Below are positions 1 to 12,074 of a stretch of 64,000 nucleotides of DNA, one piece after another. The notes under the pieces are model-generated. The model worked only from the letters and a program-made list of their open reading frames with translations. It was not told the origin of the DNA and did not search any database. Origin of the DNA: Jaltomata sinuosa (lineage: Eukaryota > Streptophyta > Magnoliopsida > Solanales > Solanaceae); the NCBI GenBank assembly GCA_003996215.1, contig QJPP01001947.1:1-64000 (forward strand), written 5' to 3'. How positions within the stretch are numbered: the stretch's first letter is position 1; every line of letters starts with the position of its first letter. The translations under genes and the position numbers were made by a program.

Positions 1-2663
1 CAGGAACTAGCCCAGAGGGAAATCAACAGAACCACATGTGAGGCTAGTAAGCAGAATATACACACCATAGGCACAGGTGAAAGTAAGAAACAACGCACCT
101 GGGTTCCTTGCAATAACAGTGTATACAAAATAAGTTTACGAAATGGACGGTATACCGGTAACCTCAAGTGTAAGAAGAAGAGAGAAAGAGTAATGATAGG
201 CATGCTCAAAGACATGAATCAAACTCAACTAATCATATCAATCTAAAATCCAGAAACTAACAGTCTAGCAGTAACCAATTTCATACTTAACCGTAACAGG
301 GAACAATTCTGTAAGTAAATAGAAAAATTCTACCTACAGTCCCCCGGCCGCCCATACAACCGAGGAACACAAACAAGTGAAAACAAACCCTCCGGCATCC
401 CATACTACCGGAGCGTACAATCAAAAAACAACAAACAAGGGTGGAGCCTCAAACAATGAATGATATGATGCATGAAGGTCTCAAGTGAAATGGTATCTCT
501 GTATGTACCTCCTCCGGCGCCGATCCGGCCCAGCAGGTAGGTTCCATGGAAGGACACTGCCCGTATACCTCTACTCCGCCGTATACCCCTTCTCCGGCAC
601 ACGCAGCCGTAGCCCTGGCCAGATGGCAAGGTCCATGGAGGTACAGACCATACTAATACTCACAGGTATCAAAACATGTCATCCGGAAGCAAGTCCAGTA
701 TCAAGATAGAGACCCAGTCTCGAATATGCATGCCCAGACCCTGTCCAGGACTAAAGTAGTAGGAAAATATCTCAAAAAAACCCCTCCAAGGGTGCCTGGG
801 CATAACCGGGTCTAAACAGTAGAAAGTCATCTCAGGTGGCAAGAAAACTCAACTAGCACCCCGGCCCTGCCGAGTCTAGCGTTAGTAGTAAAACTGGTGT
901 TTTAAAACATACTTTTACTCTCTTTTACCCAAGAATATTCACAAGTTAAATCAAACCATTTCCAAATTATTTCCATAAAAAACGGGCCCCCCGGGCCATG
1001 CAAGGTTTAGAAAATGGTGCCAGTAGGCCCGAAGCCCAAACCGTAGTAAAACATGTATAAAACCTCTTTATATGCATGAAAATGGTATGATCAAACATAA
1101 TAGCTGCCGAGCAGCTCACAATCAACCTATCGACCCTGCACAGGCCCACAGCTACTCAGCAAGCATAACCAGCCTAGAAGGATAATTCTATGCCCGGGAC
1201 TCGCGGACATTCCCAAAATCCCACCTTCTATGTTCCAGAGTTAACAAGGACTCACAGGACCACAAGGGTAAATAAAATATATCGGCAAGTACTACAAACA
1301 ACGGAGGAATAAAAGTAGGCGGACATGAATAAAGCGGTCAAGGTCTGTGGTACCGACCTAATAAACCCAACCCAAGGATGCCCATTAATACAATTTTATC
1401 CTATATATGCGGAGTCTAGGGAAAATAAACCATAACCTACCTGTCGTCCGATGACAAGCTCGAACCTCTCCGAAAAGAAGCTCCGAAACGAAATCAAACT
1501 TGAACTCGGGCTTGAATAACTTGACGTCGATAATTGATTTTCTTTCGGTAACCGAATAAATTGTCAAAATAATATTTCCTCAGAAATCTTCCTTAGCGCT
1601 TATAGAATCAACGTGCACAGTAGTATGTAAAATGCCCCCATATGATCACTTCTCCCCCTGTAACATATAAATTAAAGGTACTAATATCAATACACATGCC
1701 ACTTAATCTTAGCTAATAAGTGGCAGCATCCCAATGTGTTGTCCAACCCCTCCACTCCCACGTGGAGTGGAGGAGGCAATATTGAAAGATTACCTTTACC
1801 CCGTTATATGTATTCGGGTATTGCATAAATTCGTGGTAAAATAAATATAATTTTTGAATATACCATAATCATTAGAAAATTATTTCGAATAAAACCTACT
1901 ATATTATAATAATAAATTTTAACATAACTAAATTTACTATCTCCGTTAAAATATTACAATGTATAAAAACCTTATAAAATAAATATATATACACTTATAT
2001 CATAACAAAATATTTTTCATAAACCTTTAAAATATTTTAAAAAGGTAATAATAATATAACTTCTTTACCAAATTCAACTTCTAAATAAAATATTTTCAAA
2101 TGCACGCGATATTAATAAAATTCTTAAATTTAAGTTCGCAACTCACCATCGCACGATTTTGATACTCAAGAACTCTCTCGGAATCCTCCCTTATGTTTTC
2201 TCACTGTTTCAGAACTGAAATGGCATTTTAAAACGTGAAGTTGAGGCTTAAATCGAGTTTGACCCGACCCAGTTCGCGACCCGGTTCGCAACCCATTTCT
2301 GCCAGACAGTCCACGGTAAAACAGTCATAACCTTTTACTCAAAGATCAGTTGGACATGAGGTTTTGTGCATTGGAAACTAGACTCGTAGACCTTCGATTT
2401 GGTATTTTGGGGGACTTCTAACTCTTTATATATTGAGAGAAAAGCTCCGAGACATTTTACCCAAAGTTCAGAAAATTTATCAAAGATCTTACGATAACTT
2501 TTGCCGACTTGCTTGACTTCAAAACTTATAATGCGACCAAACAAATGGACCCGACACCGAAATACCAGTCCTGACGAGCCTTAAGTGACTTGGGGCCGCT
2601 ACAAACAAGCTCTAACGATTCAGGGAAAATGTATACGTGGAAATACCCGGAAGGGTCATTACA
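1..2663 (-). mobile_element. Long chromovirus-type LTR, minus strand, cut by window edge
   Basis: Read on the minus strand this begins at 2663 with TGTAATGACCCTTCC, the start used by the long LTRs at 30111 and 38095. It keeps their order of landmarks: a block near 1385-1480 matching 39490-39605, the 'gaggccgggtgctag' type repeats near 780-880, and a block near 140-180 matching 33140-33170. By comparison with those LTRs about 0.6 kb should lie beyond base 1. The right flank is the interior of the LTR of element A, so this is the 5' or solo LTR of a minus-strand element inserted there. It is well diverged from the A/B LTRs. I see no gene in it; short ORFs are chance. Confidence 0.8.
1749..1773. 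promoter_or_regulatory. Perfect palindrome centred on a G-box, in LTR U3
   Basis: Arms CCTCCACTCC and GGAGTGGAGG flank CACGT, giving 10-bp perfect arms around a CACGTG G-box (1759-1764). It lies about 0.9 kb into the LTR in transcription direction, in the presumed U3. G-boxes are bZIP/bHLH sites in plants; use as such here is inferred. Confidence 0.5.
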
Positions 2664-2967
2664 ATTACTCTTTGTATATTCAAAGACAATTGTACTTATC
2701 ATTTTGTTACTTCTAGCAATTGTATTCTATTAGAAGCTTCTGTACTCTCGATACCAAGTCTTAAGGTTGGTGTAGGTTCCTTATGTATATATTTTGGTTA
2801 TTGCTTCCGCTTTGTCCTAATCTTTATATTCTTCTTCTGCTTATTTTTGCTTATTGTGTGTATTAGTTAGGTAGTAGCCCATTACTAATCATTCCGGGCT
2901 ACGGGGATTGGTTTGCCTACTAGAGGGTTGTAGGTGCCATCATGACCTAAGAAATCAGGTTGTGACA
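2664..2967 (+). repeat. Remnant 3' end of the first LTR of element A
   Basis: It matches the last about 300 bp of the LTRs ending at 33888 and 41730, including the '…tcctaatctttatattc' region and the terminal …TGTGACA. The rest of this LTR is replaced on the left by the minus-strand LTR at 1-2663. Confidence 0.85.
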
Positions 2968-2970
2968 GCT

Positions 2971-2982
2971 TAGTATTAGAGC
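2971..2982 (+). other. Primer binding site of A, degenerate initiator-Met type
   Basis: TAGTATTAGAGC follows the LTR end by 3 bases and differs at two positions from TGGTATCAGAGC, the site complementary to initiator tRNA-Met used by many plant Gypsy elements. Confidence 0.7.
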
Positions 2983-3109
2983 CCTAGGTTCACCAGTGTC
3001 GTGGTTTAGAAGCAAGTGTCTAAGTAGAGTCTCGCGGATTGGTACGATGACGTCCGTATCCTATTTGCAGGAGGCTACAGGGCATTGTAAGGAAAAAGTC
3101 CATCTTCTT

Positions 3110-3820
3110 GTCTCCTAAGGTGAGTACGACATCGGGTGATGTCGAGGCTTCTGTGCCTGTTGCTTCAGTTCTTCCGTCAGCTCCATGACTTTAGAGTGAG
3201 AGAAGATTGCATCAGATAGGGGGTGTGGGGCCAGCCCAGCCTCCGGTAAATTTTCATGCTACTCCAGTTATTCAGGGCACCGTGGCTAGGACTTTGAGTC
3301 CTCGGTGGGTGTTTCAGTCCCCGGTTCTTTGAGCGGTGCTTCAGTTAGGGTTGAGCTTCCAGTTCTTCAGTAGGGTTGTATGTCGATGTAGGACTATGAG
3401 ACGAGATTTCACAAGATAGTTAGGCGTACTGCCAGGACTATACCTACAAAGTTTGAAAGGGTTCCGAGCTTTGTTGGAGGTTTGATTTTATTGCTCCATT
3501 TGGTGACCGAGCATTTGGTTACAGTTTGGATGAACTTCCTTCAGGTAGTGTATCACGCTTGGTCTATCGAGGGTTTATGTCGCAACGCTTATGGAGGTAG
3601 TGCTAAGGAATGTCATTGCCAGGACAGTTCCTGAGGTTTTCAGACTCGAGGTAGGGTATTCTCCACAAGAGATAGGTTCTATTGCTTCTTATCTACTAGA
3701 ACAGTTTTAGTTACTCCATAAGTTTTAGAGGGTGGTGGTACAGGGCATGTCGAGCAGAGTGGATTTGGTATAGGTCAGGTTCGTCGAGGTTCATTTTCAG
3801 GGTGTGTAGGCCGTGGTAGC
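3110..3820 (+). pseudogene. gag of element A, 5' portion (broken)
   Basis: This aligns with gag of B (34097 on). The start codon and about 55 bases before it are missing relative to B. The reading frame then carries the same stop after the LPVLQ stretch (TAG here, TAA in B) and the same TGA after the CQD/RQD stretch, plus extra stops of its own. The DYEMRFH-like segment typical of Del-type gag is recognisable near 3390-3420. The copy is cut at 3820 by N1 and continues at 9990. It cannot make a full Gag. Confidence 0.75.
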
Positions 3821-5159
3821 TGATAAGTTGGTATTCTACATACTTATTTAGCTTCTAATCTTATGCTTTTGCTAGTATGAAGTGGATAAATAGTGCAATT
3901 TCACACGAATTACTTTTATTTTGCAGATTTCTAGGTTTTAGAAGTGTTCGGGAAAGATTCAAGTGAAAACAAGTCAAATGGAGCAAAAAGGGAGCTGCTG
4001 GGCACTGTCATCAAATTGACAATCGCAACCGCGAAAGTGAGTCACGCGATTGCGATGCATTGGCAGAACCTAAATCCATGTGACCGCGAGTGTGGAGTCA
4101 CGCGATCGCGTGGAAGGAAATTGTAGAGCCTCGCGATCTCGAAGGTCATGCACGCGAACATGATGAATATGTCATTAACTGCAGGACAGATTTGGAAATT
4201 CCCATTTTTGGAAACCCCAATTGCCATAAAATGCTTCCCAACTGATTGGGAACATATCTTTGGCTATTCTCACGACTTTTGGCAAGCTTGGAGAGCAAGT
4301 TCATCAACCAACACCATAGGACTGAAGATTTGGATGCTCTTTAATGTAAAATCCTTATTTTCCATTCTTCAACTCTTGCTCTTAATTGCTATTTTATTGG
4401 TATAATTGTTGAATTGAGATTTGGGTTGTATTAGAGATAATACTTATTTGGGTATTGAATTCTTATATAGATTTTGCTCTTGTTTGATTATTTGGGTCTA
4501 TTGAATCCTCCATACTTGAATTTATAGTCAATGGTTTCAAACATTGACTTAGCTTTCTAATTTGGGTTTTTGCTTGAGAGAGAATTTCCCTAATTCAGGA
4601 AGATTCAATAGTGAGGATTTGGGGTTTCCACTCTAGACCAAGGCTAGAGATAGTTTGGTTGACGGAATCTCCCATCTAAGAGTTGGGGTTAGAGATAACC
4701 CAACTCACCCAAGTTAAATTGGTTGGTTTATTGCTTACTCGTGGTGGTTCGAGAGAACACACGAGATATATGCTTGATTGGTCGAGAGACAGTTAGGCAT
4801 ACCTATGACCAAGACTACCTAAGTGTTAATCGGGTGCAGGTCTTGTGAATTATATTCCCATTCCCAAGTCTCCCTTGTTATCCTTGCTTGACGAAAGCAA
4901 GGTGAAAGCCATTGATCAATTTATCTTTTATTTGATTTTCTTTTATCTTTAGTTTTAGTCTAAAACCCCCCTTTTTAGATATCTTTTCCCTTTTTGTTAA
5001 CTGAACTTCAATAAGTTGCTTGGATTCTCTATTAGCTCAATCGCGACTACATTGTTCCCTTGGGTACGACCCCAACACTCATTGGAAATTATAAATTTTG
5101 TTTTGGTATGACGATCACCGTGACCTCCAACTTGGGGAGCACAATTTGAGCGTTCATAA
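3821..5159 (+). repeat. 5' LTR of N1
   Basis: Nearly collinear with 8651-9989. Its first 350 bp hold a CpG-rich array with CACGCGATCGCGTG at 4099-4112, a perfect 14-bp palindrome, and several GCGATCGC-like relatives at 4020-4150. I see no convincing TATA box; ATAAAATG near 4217 is a weak candidate. Confidence 0.88.
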
Positions 5160-5163
5160 AAAA

Positions 5164-5181
5164 TAGCGCCATTGCCGGGGA
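5164..5181 (+). other. Primer binding site of N1, tRNA-Asp type
   Basis: TAGCGCCATTGCCGGGGA begins five bases after the LTR. It differs at two positions from the complement of the plant tRNA-Asp 3' end, seen perfectly in element D. Confidence 0.75.
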
Positions 5182-5287
5182 ACAATTTGGCGTATTGAGT
5201 TAGTTTATAATTTGAGTTTACTTACTCTAGTTCAATTTTGTGAATAGTTGTTTTTCTTTTGTTTAGATTTAGCTTGTTGATGGCATC

Positions 5288-6135
5288 ATGGTTTATTTGA
5301 ATGCTAGAAATGTTGATAGTTGCATCCCAATTTATATTCTCGACTATTGTGTTTATTGTGGAGGACCCCACCTTGGACGAAGGTGTAGAATTAGCCCTAG
5401 GAGAGGAAGGTATTCCCCTTCTCGCTCCTATGATGGGCATAATTGCTTTTTGTGTGGTGGTCGTGTGGAACATTGGAGTGAATGCCCCAATGATGATCGT
5501 CCCCCTCCCCCTTCTTGTGCTAACAATGTTTCTAGTAGTGTTTGTGACCTCAACAGGGACCATGACTTCACAAGCTAAGAAGGCATATGTGTCAAGCTAC
5601 AATCGCTTTTGGCCTCGCTAGAAACCTAAGAGAAGAGTGTGCAATCCATAAAGCAATGCTTTGTGGACGCAAGGGCTAAAGAAGAAGAAAACACAAGGGA
5701 GGATCATGAATTAGGTGGTGTTGCAACCAACTACCCCATTTGTGGGTCATGATGTCATAGCATCTCTAAGTGAGGATGTTATGAATGAGACAAGCTTGAA
5801 GGTGGAGACGCCCAAGTCCCACTTCAACCTTTGTCCAACCATAAGTTTGATTGAATGGACGAGAGTCAAAGTAAACACGCTTTTGGAAGACCTTGGAAGT
5901 AGGGTGGATGAAGGTTTATCCGGTTTTGAGTTTGTTGTGTAAAGAAGGTAAAGTGTCCTTCCTCACTTTAAGGCCAAAAAGTGCGAAATGTGAAATTAAG
6001 AGAATGGCCTTTTCATGTTTAAACCTTCACCCTAGGATTATCACTAGAAACTCGATTCAAATTTTGGTCAAAGGTTCAAGTCTTCCAAGTGGAGATCTAG
6101 ATGGTGAAGAAACTTGTGTCGTGCCACGATGTTAA
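5288..6135 (+). pseudogene. gag-like remnant of N1 with two zinc-knuckle-like motifs
   Basis: An ATG at 5288 opens a 96-codon frame with two cysteine clusters: CVYCGGPHLGRRC (CX2CX3HX4C) and CFLCGGRVEHWSEC (CX2CX5HX3C). Such CxxCGG…H…C pairs occur in nucleocapsid parts of plant Tat-type gag. Coding potential then hops frames: 5715-5942 in one and 5893-6135 in another, the last ending …CVVPRC-stop on the conserved motif at 6118. The usual N-terminal Retrotrans_gag helical domain is not recognisable. I read it as a decayed Gag or nucleocapsid-like protein that would bind element RNA. Product unlikely. Confidence 0.6.
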
Positions 6136-6163
6136 ATTATGCGCTTGATGGGAGGCAATCCAT
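6118..6163 (+). other. Conserved 'GTGCCACGACGTTAAAT…GGGAGGCAA' block
   Basis: GTCGTGCCACGATGTTAAAT is followed by GCGCTTGATGGGAGGCAATCC. The same arrangement recurs on the minus strand in C (13525-13572) and F (49111-49147), always just after the gag or gag-pro coding region. Confidence 0.65.
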
Positions 6164-8637
6164 CATTTTTTATGCTTTACGTCACTTTTTGTTTCTTTGT
6201 GATGTGTTTTAGGTGCCCAAAGGAATGAGAAGAGGAATCAAGTGTTGAGAAGCACCCAAAATATCTCTGGAAAATATTCTTTTCGCACCTGGAAGAGTGC
6301 CCGTCGCACATGCCATCGCATAAGCAAACAATGAACTGAACAAAAATACTGGCATATGCGAAGGAGGTGCATTTTTCACCTCCTAAAGTGCCCGTCGCAC
6401 CCGACTTTGCACGTCAAAATAGTGTACTGTGCAAAAATTCAGAAAACTCAGATAATGCTAAGGCATCGCGATCATGACACCTGACCCTCGCGATCGCGAT
6501 GAGGTAAATTATTGCTGACTCTTCGCGACCGCGTGAACACGTCACGATTGCGTGGAGTTGGGTGATGTTAACTTCTTGCGATCGCGTGATAGAGCTTTAT
6601 GACCGCGAGGCACTAAACAGTTACCAGGAATTAAAAGTTCAAACAAGCCATTTCAAAAGCAAAAACTGCTTTGAAACTTGGCTTCTTTTCTCTCCTAAAA
6701 GCAAGAATAATACACTCCATCAACTTCAATCCAGTTCCTCACTAATTGAAACTCATCAGGTATAAACACCAACCCTCCTCATTATGGTGCCTTTGTCGGG
6801 ATTGTTTTATTTGGTTTAATGCTCTTGTTGGGCTTTGGTGTTATTTTGGAAGAAGTTGATGGTCTAGCTTTTAGCTTTCTTTACTTTTTAGCTTCTTTTG
6901 TTATTTTATAGTTAAGGTGTTGGTTGTTGTGAGCCAAGGGAAGTCTGAGTACCCGTCATGCTAGATGGAACTTGTCTGAGCTAGGGAACACTTGTACCGC
7001 ATATGTCGATGTGTGAACCGCACGAGCTTTGCACCTGCCCACTGTTTTGCCTGCGCATTGCATGTGCGACCTGCACTTTGACATGTGCGAATTGCATATG
7101 ATCAGAGATTGTGATTGGTATGTTGATCCACCTTATGTAACCATACTAATTTAGATAGATGGATTGGCCCAATTATGGACTGAGTGACGTCATTCTTAAG
7201 GGAAAATCATCATCTTTGGAGGTTTTGGTTGCAAATTGACTTGTTTGGTACTGATGAAGTAGTCTCGCATGCTAAGTGAAATAGGAAGACCCTTCCAAAA
7301 ATTTTGTGAAAATACATGGCGAGGAATGGTGTTTGTGACAACTCCTTTTATCTTTTTGTGACTGTTAGCTCATTAGCGGTGATAATATAGAATGGCTCCT
7401 CTTGGTTCTCGTTTAGGAAGTTAAAATTGATCCTTCTTGAATAATTCGCATGTCATGTGTCGTGAGGTTTAGCTGAATAATTCTCGTGCATGCGTGTTGT
7501 CTAGAACTTGCCCCGAATGTGATTCAAGGCAAAATTCTAAGTGTAATCGAGCTTGGAAAATGACCTTAGGCCCTTTTTGATAGCCACTTCACCCAAATGA
7601 CTTTCCATGACATCAACCCTAGTGAGCCCCTTTTGAGCTTGTGACCATTATTTGGCACCTTGTTAACACCTTGGCCTTTTTGGAACATCTAACTTAGCAC
7701 CCATTCTCCCTAATTGCTTAAAAATAAAATGTAGGCTAAAAGACTAAGTTTGGGGGGGGGGGAACCAAAATATAACAAAGGCAAATGCATAAGTTTGGGG
7801 GTGCATGTGATCAAATAAGGAGAAGAAAAGAAGCGCACTTCAAGTGCAAGGTAGCACCTTAATTTTGAATTGAAAATTGCTCCAAAAGATCAATCCAATG
7901 AGCAAATTGAAAAGAAAAAATAGGTTCTACCAAGTGAAGGTGATATAAGGAGTTGAATAATCATGAGTTGAAAAGGAGAATCTTGGGTTGTGTGAGGGAG
8001 AAATAAGGTAAAGTTGAAATTGAAAATGTGAGCAGTGTTCAAAATAAGAACAAAGAGCACTAGGGAGGTGTAGTCACTTGAACCAAATGAGATCCTCACC
8101 TTAACCCTTGCCAACATCATAACCCGTAAGTCTTTTGTGATTTCGAGCTTGGCTACTCTACATTAGTGGTGATTTACGTGAAGGGCAAGCCTATGGTTCG
8201 ACGTGTGTGCACTTGAACTTCCTTGTGAGTGTGAGTGTTTGTATTTGTCCCTTGTGATTGTCTTTGTACATAATGTGTTTTTGGGACTTTCGTTCTTGTG
8301 AGGGCATGCGAATTAGAATAGTTGGTGACATTGATAAACTACAAAAAATGAATCAAAGGAGCATGACTTGGTAAGCTAGTGGTTTGAGTCACATCTTGAG
8401 GATTGGTTGTCATCACTTGCTTGTTCTTATTTTTCCATTGCATAATTGAATTGTGTTTTGAATTGAAGGAAATGTTTAGAGTAAGTTATCATGCGATTGA
8501 CTAATCGTTAGTACCAATCGAAGTCATGCTTGGTGCTTGAAATGGGTTTTGCTTGGCTTGTGGTATTGTCATTTGCACTTGTGTTGTATGCCTCTTGATT
8601 TAGAATTTTTAAGTTACTTGAGGAAAAACAATAGTTC
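6164..8637 (+). other. Non-coding 3' half of N1
   Basis: No supported gene. It contains a TCGCAC/GTGCGA-rich array (about 6270-6420), a GCGATCGC array like that of its own LTR (6465-6610, with TCGCGATCGCGA at 6488-6499), a second GTGCGA-rich stretch (7000-7095), two internal AAGTTTGGGGG tracts (near 7747 and 7791), and a block at 8184-8235 also found in C, D and F. Confidence 0.6.
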
Positions 8638-8650
8638 AAGTTTGGGGGTT
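8638..8650 (+). other. Polypurine tract of N1
   Basis: AAGTTTGGGGGTT lies directly against the 3' LTR start at 8651, as expected for the plus-strand primer. Confidence 0.75.
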
Positions 8651-9989
8651 TGATAAGTTGGTATTCTACCTACTTATTTAGCTTCTAATCTTATGCTTTT
8701 GCTAGTATGAAGTGGATAAATAGTGCAATTTGACACGAAATACTTCTATTTTGTAGATTTGTGTGTTTTAGAAGTGTTTGGGAAAGATTCAAGTGAAAAC
8801 AAGTTAAATGGACCAAAAAGGGAGCTGCTGGGCACTGGCATCTAATTGGTCATTGCAACCGCGCGAGTGAGTCACGCGATCGTGATGCATTGGAAGAACT
8901 CAAAGCCACGCGACCACGAGTGTGGAGTTATGCGTTTGCGTGGAAGGAAATTGTAGAGCCTCGCGATCGCGAAGGTCATGCACGCGATTGCGATGAAGGT
9001 GTCATCAGTTGTAGGACAGATTTGGAAATTCACATTTTTGGAAACCCCAATTGCCATAAAATGCTTCCCAGCCGATTGGGAACATATCTTTGGCTATTCT
9101 CACAACTTTTGGCAAGATTGGAGAGCAAGTTCATCAACCAACACCATAGGAGTGAAGATTTGGATGTTCTTTATTGTAAAATCCTTATTTTCTATTCTTC
9201 AACGCTTGCTCTTAATTGCTATTTTATTGGTGTAATTGTTGAATTGAGATTTGGGTTGTATTAGAGATAATACTTATTTGGGTATTTAATTCATATATAG
9301 ATTTTTCTCTTGTTTGATTATTTGGGTCTATTGAATCCTCAATGCTTGAATTTATAGTCAATGGTTGCAAACATTGATTTAACTTTCTAATTTGGGTGTT
9401 TGCTTGAGAGAGAATTTCCATAATTCAGGAAGATTCAATAGAGGGGATTTGGGGTTTCCACTCTAGACCAAGGCTAGAGATAGATTGATTTCTTGAAACT
9501 CTCATCGAAGAGTTGGGGTTAGAGATAACCCAACTTAACCAAGTTAAATTGGTTGGCTTATTGCTTACTAGTGGTTGTTCGAGAGAACACACGAGATATA
9601 TGCTTGATTGGTCGAGAGACGGTTAGGCATACCTGTGACCAAGACTACCTAAGTGTTAATCGGGTGCAACTCTTGTGAATTAAATTCCCATTCCCAAGTC
9701 TCCCTTGTTATCCTTGCTTGATGAAAGCAAGGTGAAAGCCATTGATCAATTTATCTTTTATTTGATTTTCTTTTATCTTTAGTTTTAGTCTAAAACCCCC
9801 TTTTTTAAGTATCTTTTCTCTTTTTGTTAATTAAACTACAATAAGTTGCTTGGATTCTCTATTAGTTCAATCGCGACTACATTGTTCACTTGGGTACGAC
9901 CCCGACACTCATTGGAAATTATAAATTTTGTTTTTCTCTGACAATCGCCATGACCTCCAACTTGGGGAGCATGATTTAAGTGTTCATCA
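8651..9989 (+). repeat. 3' LTR of N1
   Basis: Copy of 3821-5159, TG…CA ended. It keeps TCGCGATCGCGA at 8961-8972, which is mutated in the other copy. Confidence 0.88.
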
Positions 9990-10494
9990 GTGACCAGTCC
10001 GGTTCAGTGAGATCTCCTTGCCCCTATATACCCATTGGGATTTGCTTTTAGTGCGGTGTGCGTGGGTACTTTGTTAGGGATTGTCCCACGATCGCACCTT
10101 CCATTCAGTAGGGTCAGCAGGTGTTATGTCCTAGGGCTTCAGTGCCACCAGCCAGAGTTGGAGTGCAGGGTAGTAGGGTGGTCCCCAAATGGTTAAAGGT
10201 GGCTTTTAGCCTGGTGGGTCAGGTATCCATCCAGAGTTGACAAGTATTGTATGTCAGGGCAAGGCTTCCTTGGGTTTCTATGGTTGTGGAGTGGTTGGTC
10301 ACTATCTTAGAGATTCTCCCTAGCGCGAGATGATTAAGCCTTCAGGGTTATCAGATGGTTGGGTTTCAGAATTATGGTCTAGCAGGGTATATCAAATAGT
10401 TCGTGGAAGCTTCTCTTTGATTGCAGCATCCTTGTGCTGAAAGGTAGAGGGTGCGGGTAACTTGGCTTCGCTATTTTGATTTTGGGATGGTATT
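9990..10494 (+). pseudogene. gag of element A, continuation with damaged zinc knuckle
   Basis: It matches 34803-35160 of B and then jumps to the equivalent of 36395-36525, revealing a deletion of about 1.2 kb relative to B. The zinc knuckle (10273-10320), intact in B as CYGCGVVGHYLRDC, has lost its first and last cysteines here (Phe and Ser). It is cut by C at 10494 and resumes at 28566. Confidence 0.75.
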
Positions 10495-12074
10495 TGATGA
10501 GCCCAAATTACACCTCCTTGTAGAAGCGTAAGTAGTCGCTGATCAAATATATAACCCAACAAAGGTTGGGCTCGATCCCACAGGGAATATGGTAGGACTA
10601 TGGTTGATTAGTGTTTACTTGCACTGTTAGCCATTTATTTCCCTCGAAAGAGGGGGAGGGGTTAAGTAATAAATATTAAGCGTAACTTAGATTCGTAACA
10701 AGTAACTAGTAACCGTTTCAAAAGTTGTTATTAATAAGAGAAGCGACTAGGGTAGTGTTTCCCATGAGATCATAACTTAGTAAGGCATTGTACTTAGTAA
10801 ACAAGCTTGGTGCTCAGCACGCAGAATCAGTAAGTCACCTAAATAGTTTGTCTCTCAGATAGATGAATTTCACCACACGCCTTGGTCTGGACGTGGGTGT
10901 ATGATTTACTAACCCTTACCCTGGATCCCAGATTATCTATTCCCGGATAAGGTCAAGCTATTAGATGAGGGTTGGTAGCCTCAAATCTCCGTTGTTGAAC
11001 AACCCTTTTCCCATTCGTTACCTCCTTGGTCTGACAAGTAAGGATAAGGCAAGTTCTAACGTTGTACACCATTAAAAAGCAATCAAAGCCAAGGGAAGAA
11101 CAATACATGCATAAAAACCGCCTTAGAATTACCAAGTACTTTGCCTACTTCGTTAATCCTTCATGGTTCACACAACCCTAGTTGTGGATTTAACTACTCA
11201 TGTTCATAAGTGAATGATTAGAAGTTGTTGAAATAATCATGAGCATATACTCACAAGAAGAAGTAAAGAAATCCAGAATCTTGAAGAAATCTCAAGAACA
11301 CTTCAATAAAATCAAGAACAAACTTTAATTCTCAAGAACTTATGTATGATGTCTCCAAAACACAAACAAAACGTAACAATCTTAAAACAATGTCGGAACT
11401 CCGAAATAAAAACCTAAGGGGAAGTATTTATAGACATAAAAGACCAAATCCAAATTTTTCTAGGATTGACTGGACATGGCACTTTTGATTGGATGCCCCA
11501 CGGGCCATCGTGGATGCGACGGGCGTCGTGGGTGCCCGTCAGGCTTCCTTAAGGTTGAGCTCCAGCTTTGCTGCCTTGTTTCCATGGGCTGCTGCGATGG
11601 TACGTCTTAGTTGCCATGCCCGTCGTAGTTGCCCATCAGCTACACTTGGCTCCTCCATATCTTTGCTGCCTTGTTTGCATGAGCGGCTATGACAAGGCAT
11701 CACGGTTGTCACTGGCGTCGTGGCAGCCCGTCAGGCTCAATGCCTTAGCTTCTTAACTCCGCTGGATCATTCCCACGGGTTCTGTGACGTCCCATCATGT
11801 CTCCCACGGACATCGTGGCATCCCATTAGACTGAGTTATGCCTTGTATTCTTGCTGCCTATTTCAGACGCCCTCTCCCACGGGCCGTCATGGATGCGATG
11901 CCCGTGGGGTATGACTTTTTGCCCATAAATCTTCAACACTTTGGCATTTTTATCTTTTCAATACTTTTCCCAGTACATGCAACAAACGACATCAAATCCA
12001 ACAAAATGTACTTAAGAAATCCCAAAAATCCTTAGTTTTAAGCGTCGAAAGTGCCATGAAATCTCGGCACATCA
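10495..12074 (-). repeat. 3' LTR of C
   Basis: Pairs with 26979-28565. A TATA box (TATAAATA on the minus strand, 11425-11432) lies just downstream, in sense, of a palindromic array at about 11495-11905 built on CCCACGGGC…TCGTGG units, for example CGACGGGCGTCG at 11517-11528. Confidence 0.88.
11425..11432 (-). promoter_or_regulatory. TATA box of the C LTR
   Basis: TATAAATA on the minus strand. The same box is at 27916-27923 in the other LTR. It sits about 65 bp downstream of the CpG-rich palindrome array. Confidence 0.6.

Larger units (their letters stand above)
3821..9989 (+). mobile_element. Element N1: non-autonomous Tat/Athila-like LTR retrotransposon
   Basis: Two LTRs of 1,339 bp (3821-5159 and 8651-9989) start TGATAAGTTGG and end about GTTCATCA. 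A tRNA-Asp-type primer site follows the first and a purine tract precedes the second. The interior (about 3.5 kb) has only gag-like remnants with CCHC-type fingers (5288-6135) and no protease, reverse transcriptase or integrase motif. The flanking five bases are GTAGC and GTGAC, an imperfect target duplication. Comparison with 34790-34830 confirms that it interrupts the gag of A. The LTRs differ at many positions, so the insertion is not recent. Confidence 0.85.

Noticed and set aside
5222..5563. 113-codon minus-strand ORF
   Set aside because: Antisense to the zinc-knuckle gag remnant of N1.
4148..9235. 85-codon ORFs at 4148-4405 and 8978-9235 with similar proteins
   Set aside because: They lie in the two LTRs of N1, so similarity is expected from LTR duplication; no recognisable domain.
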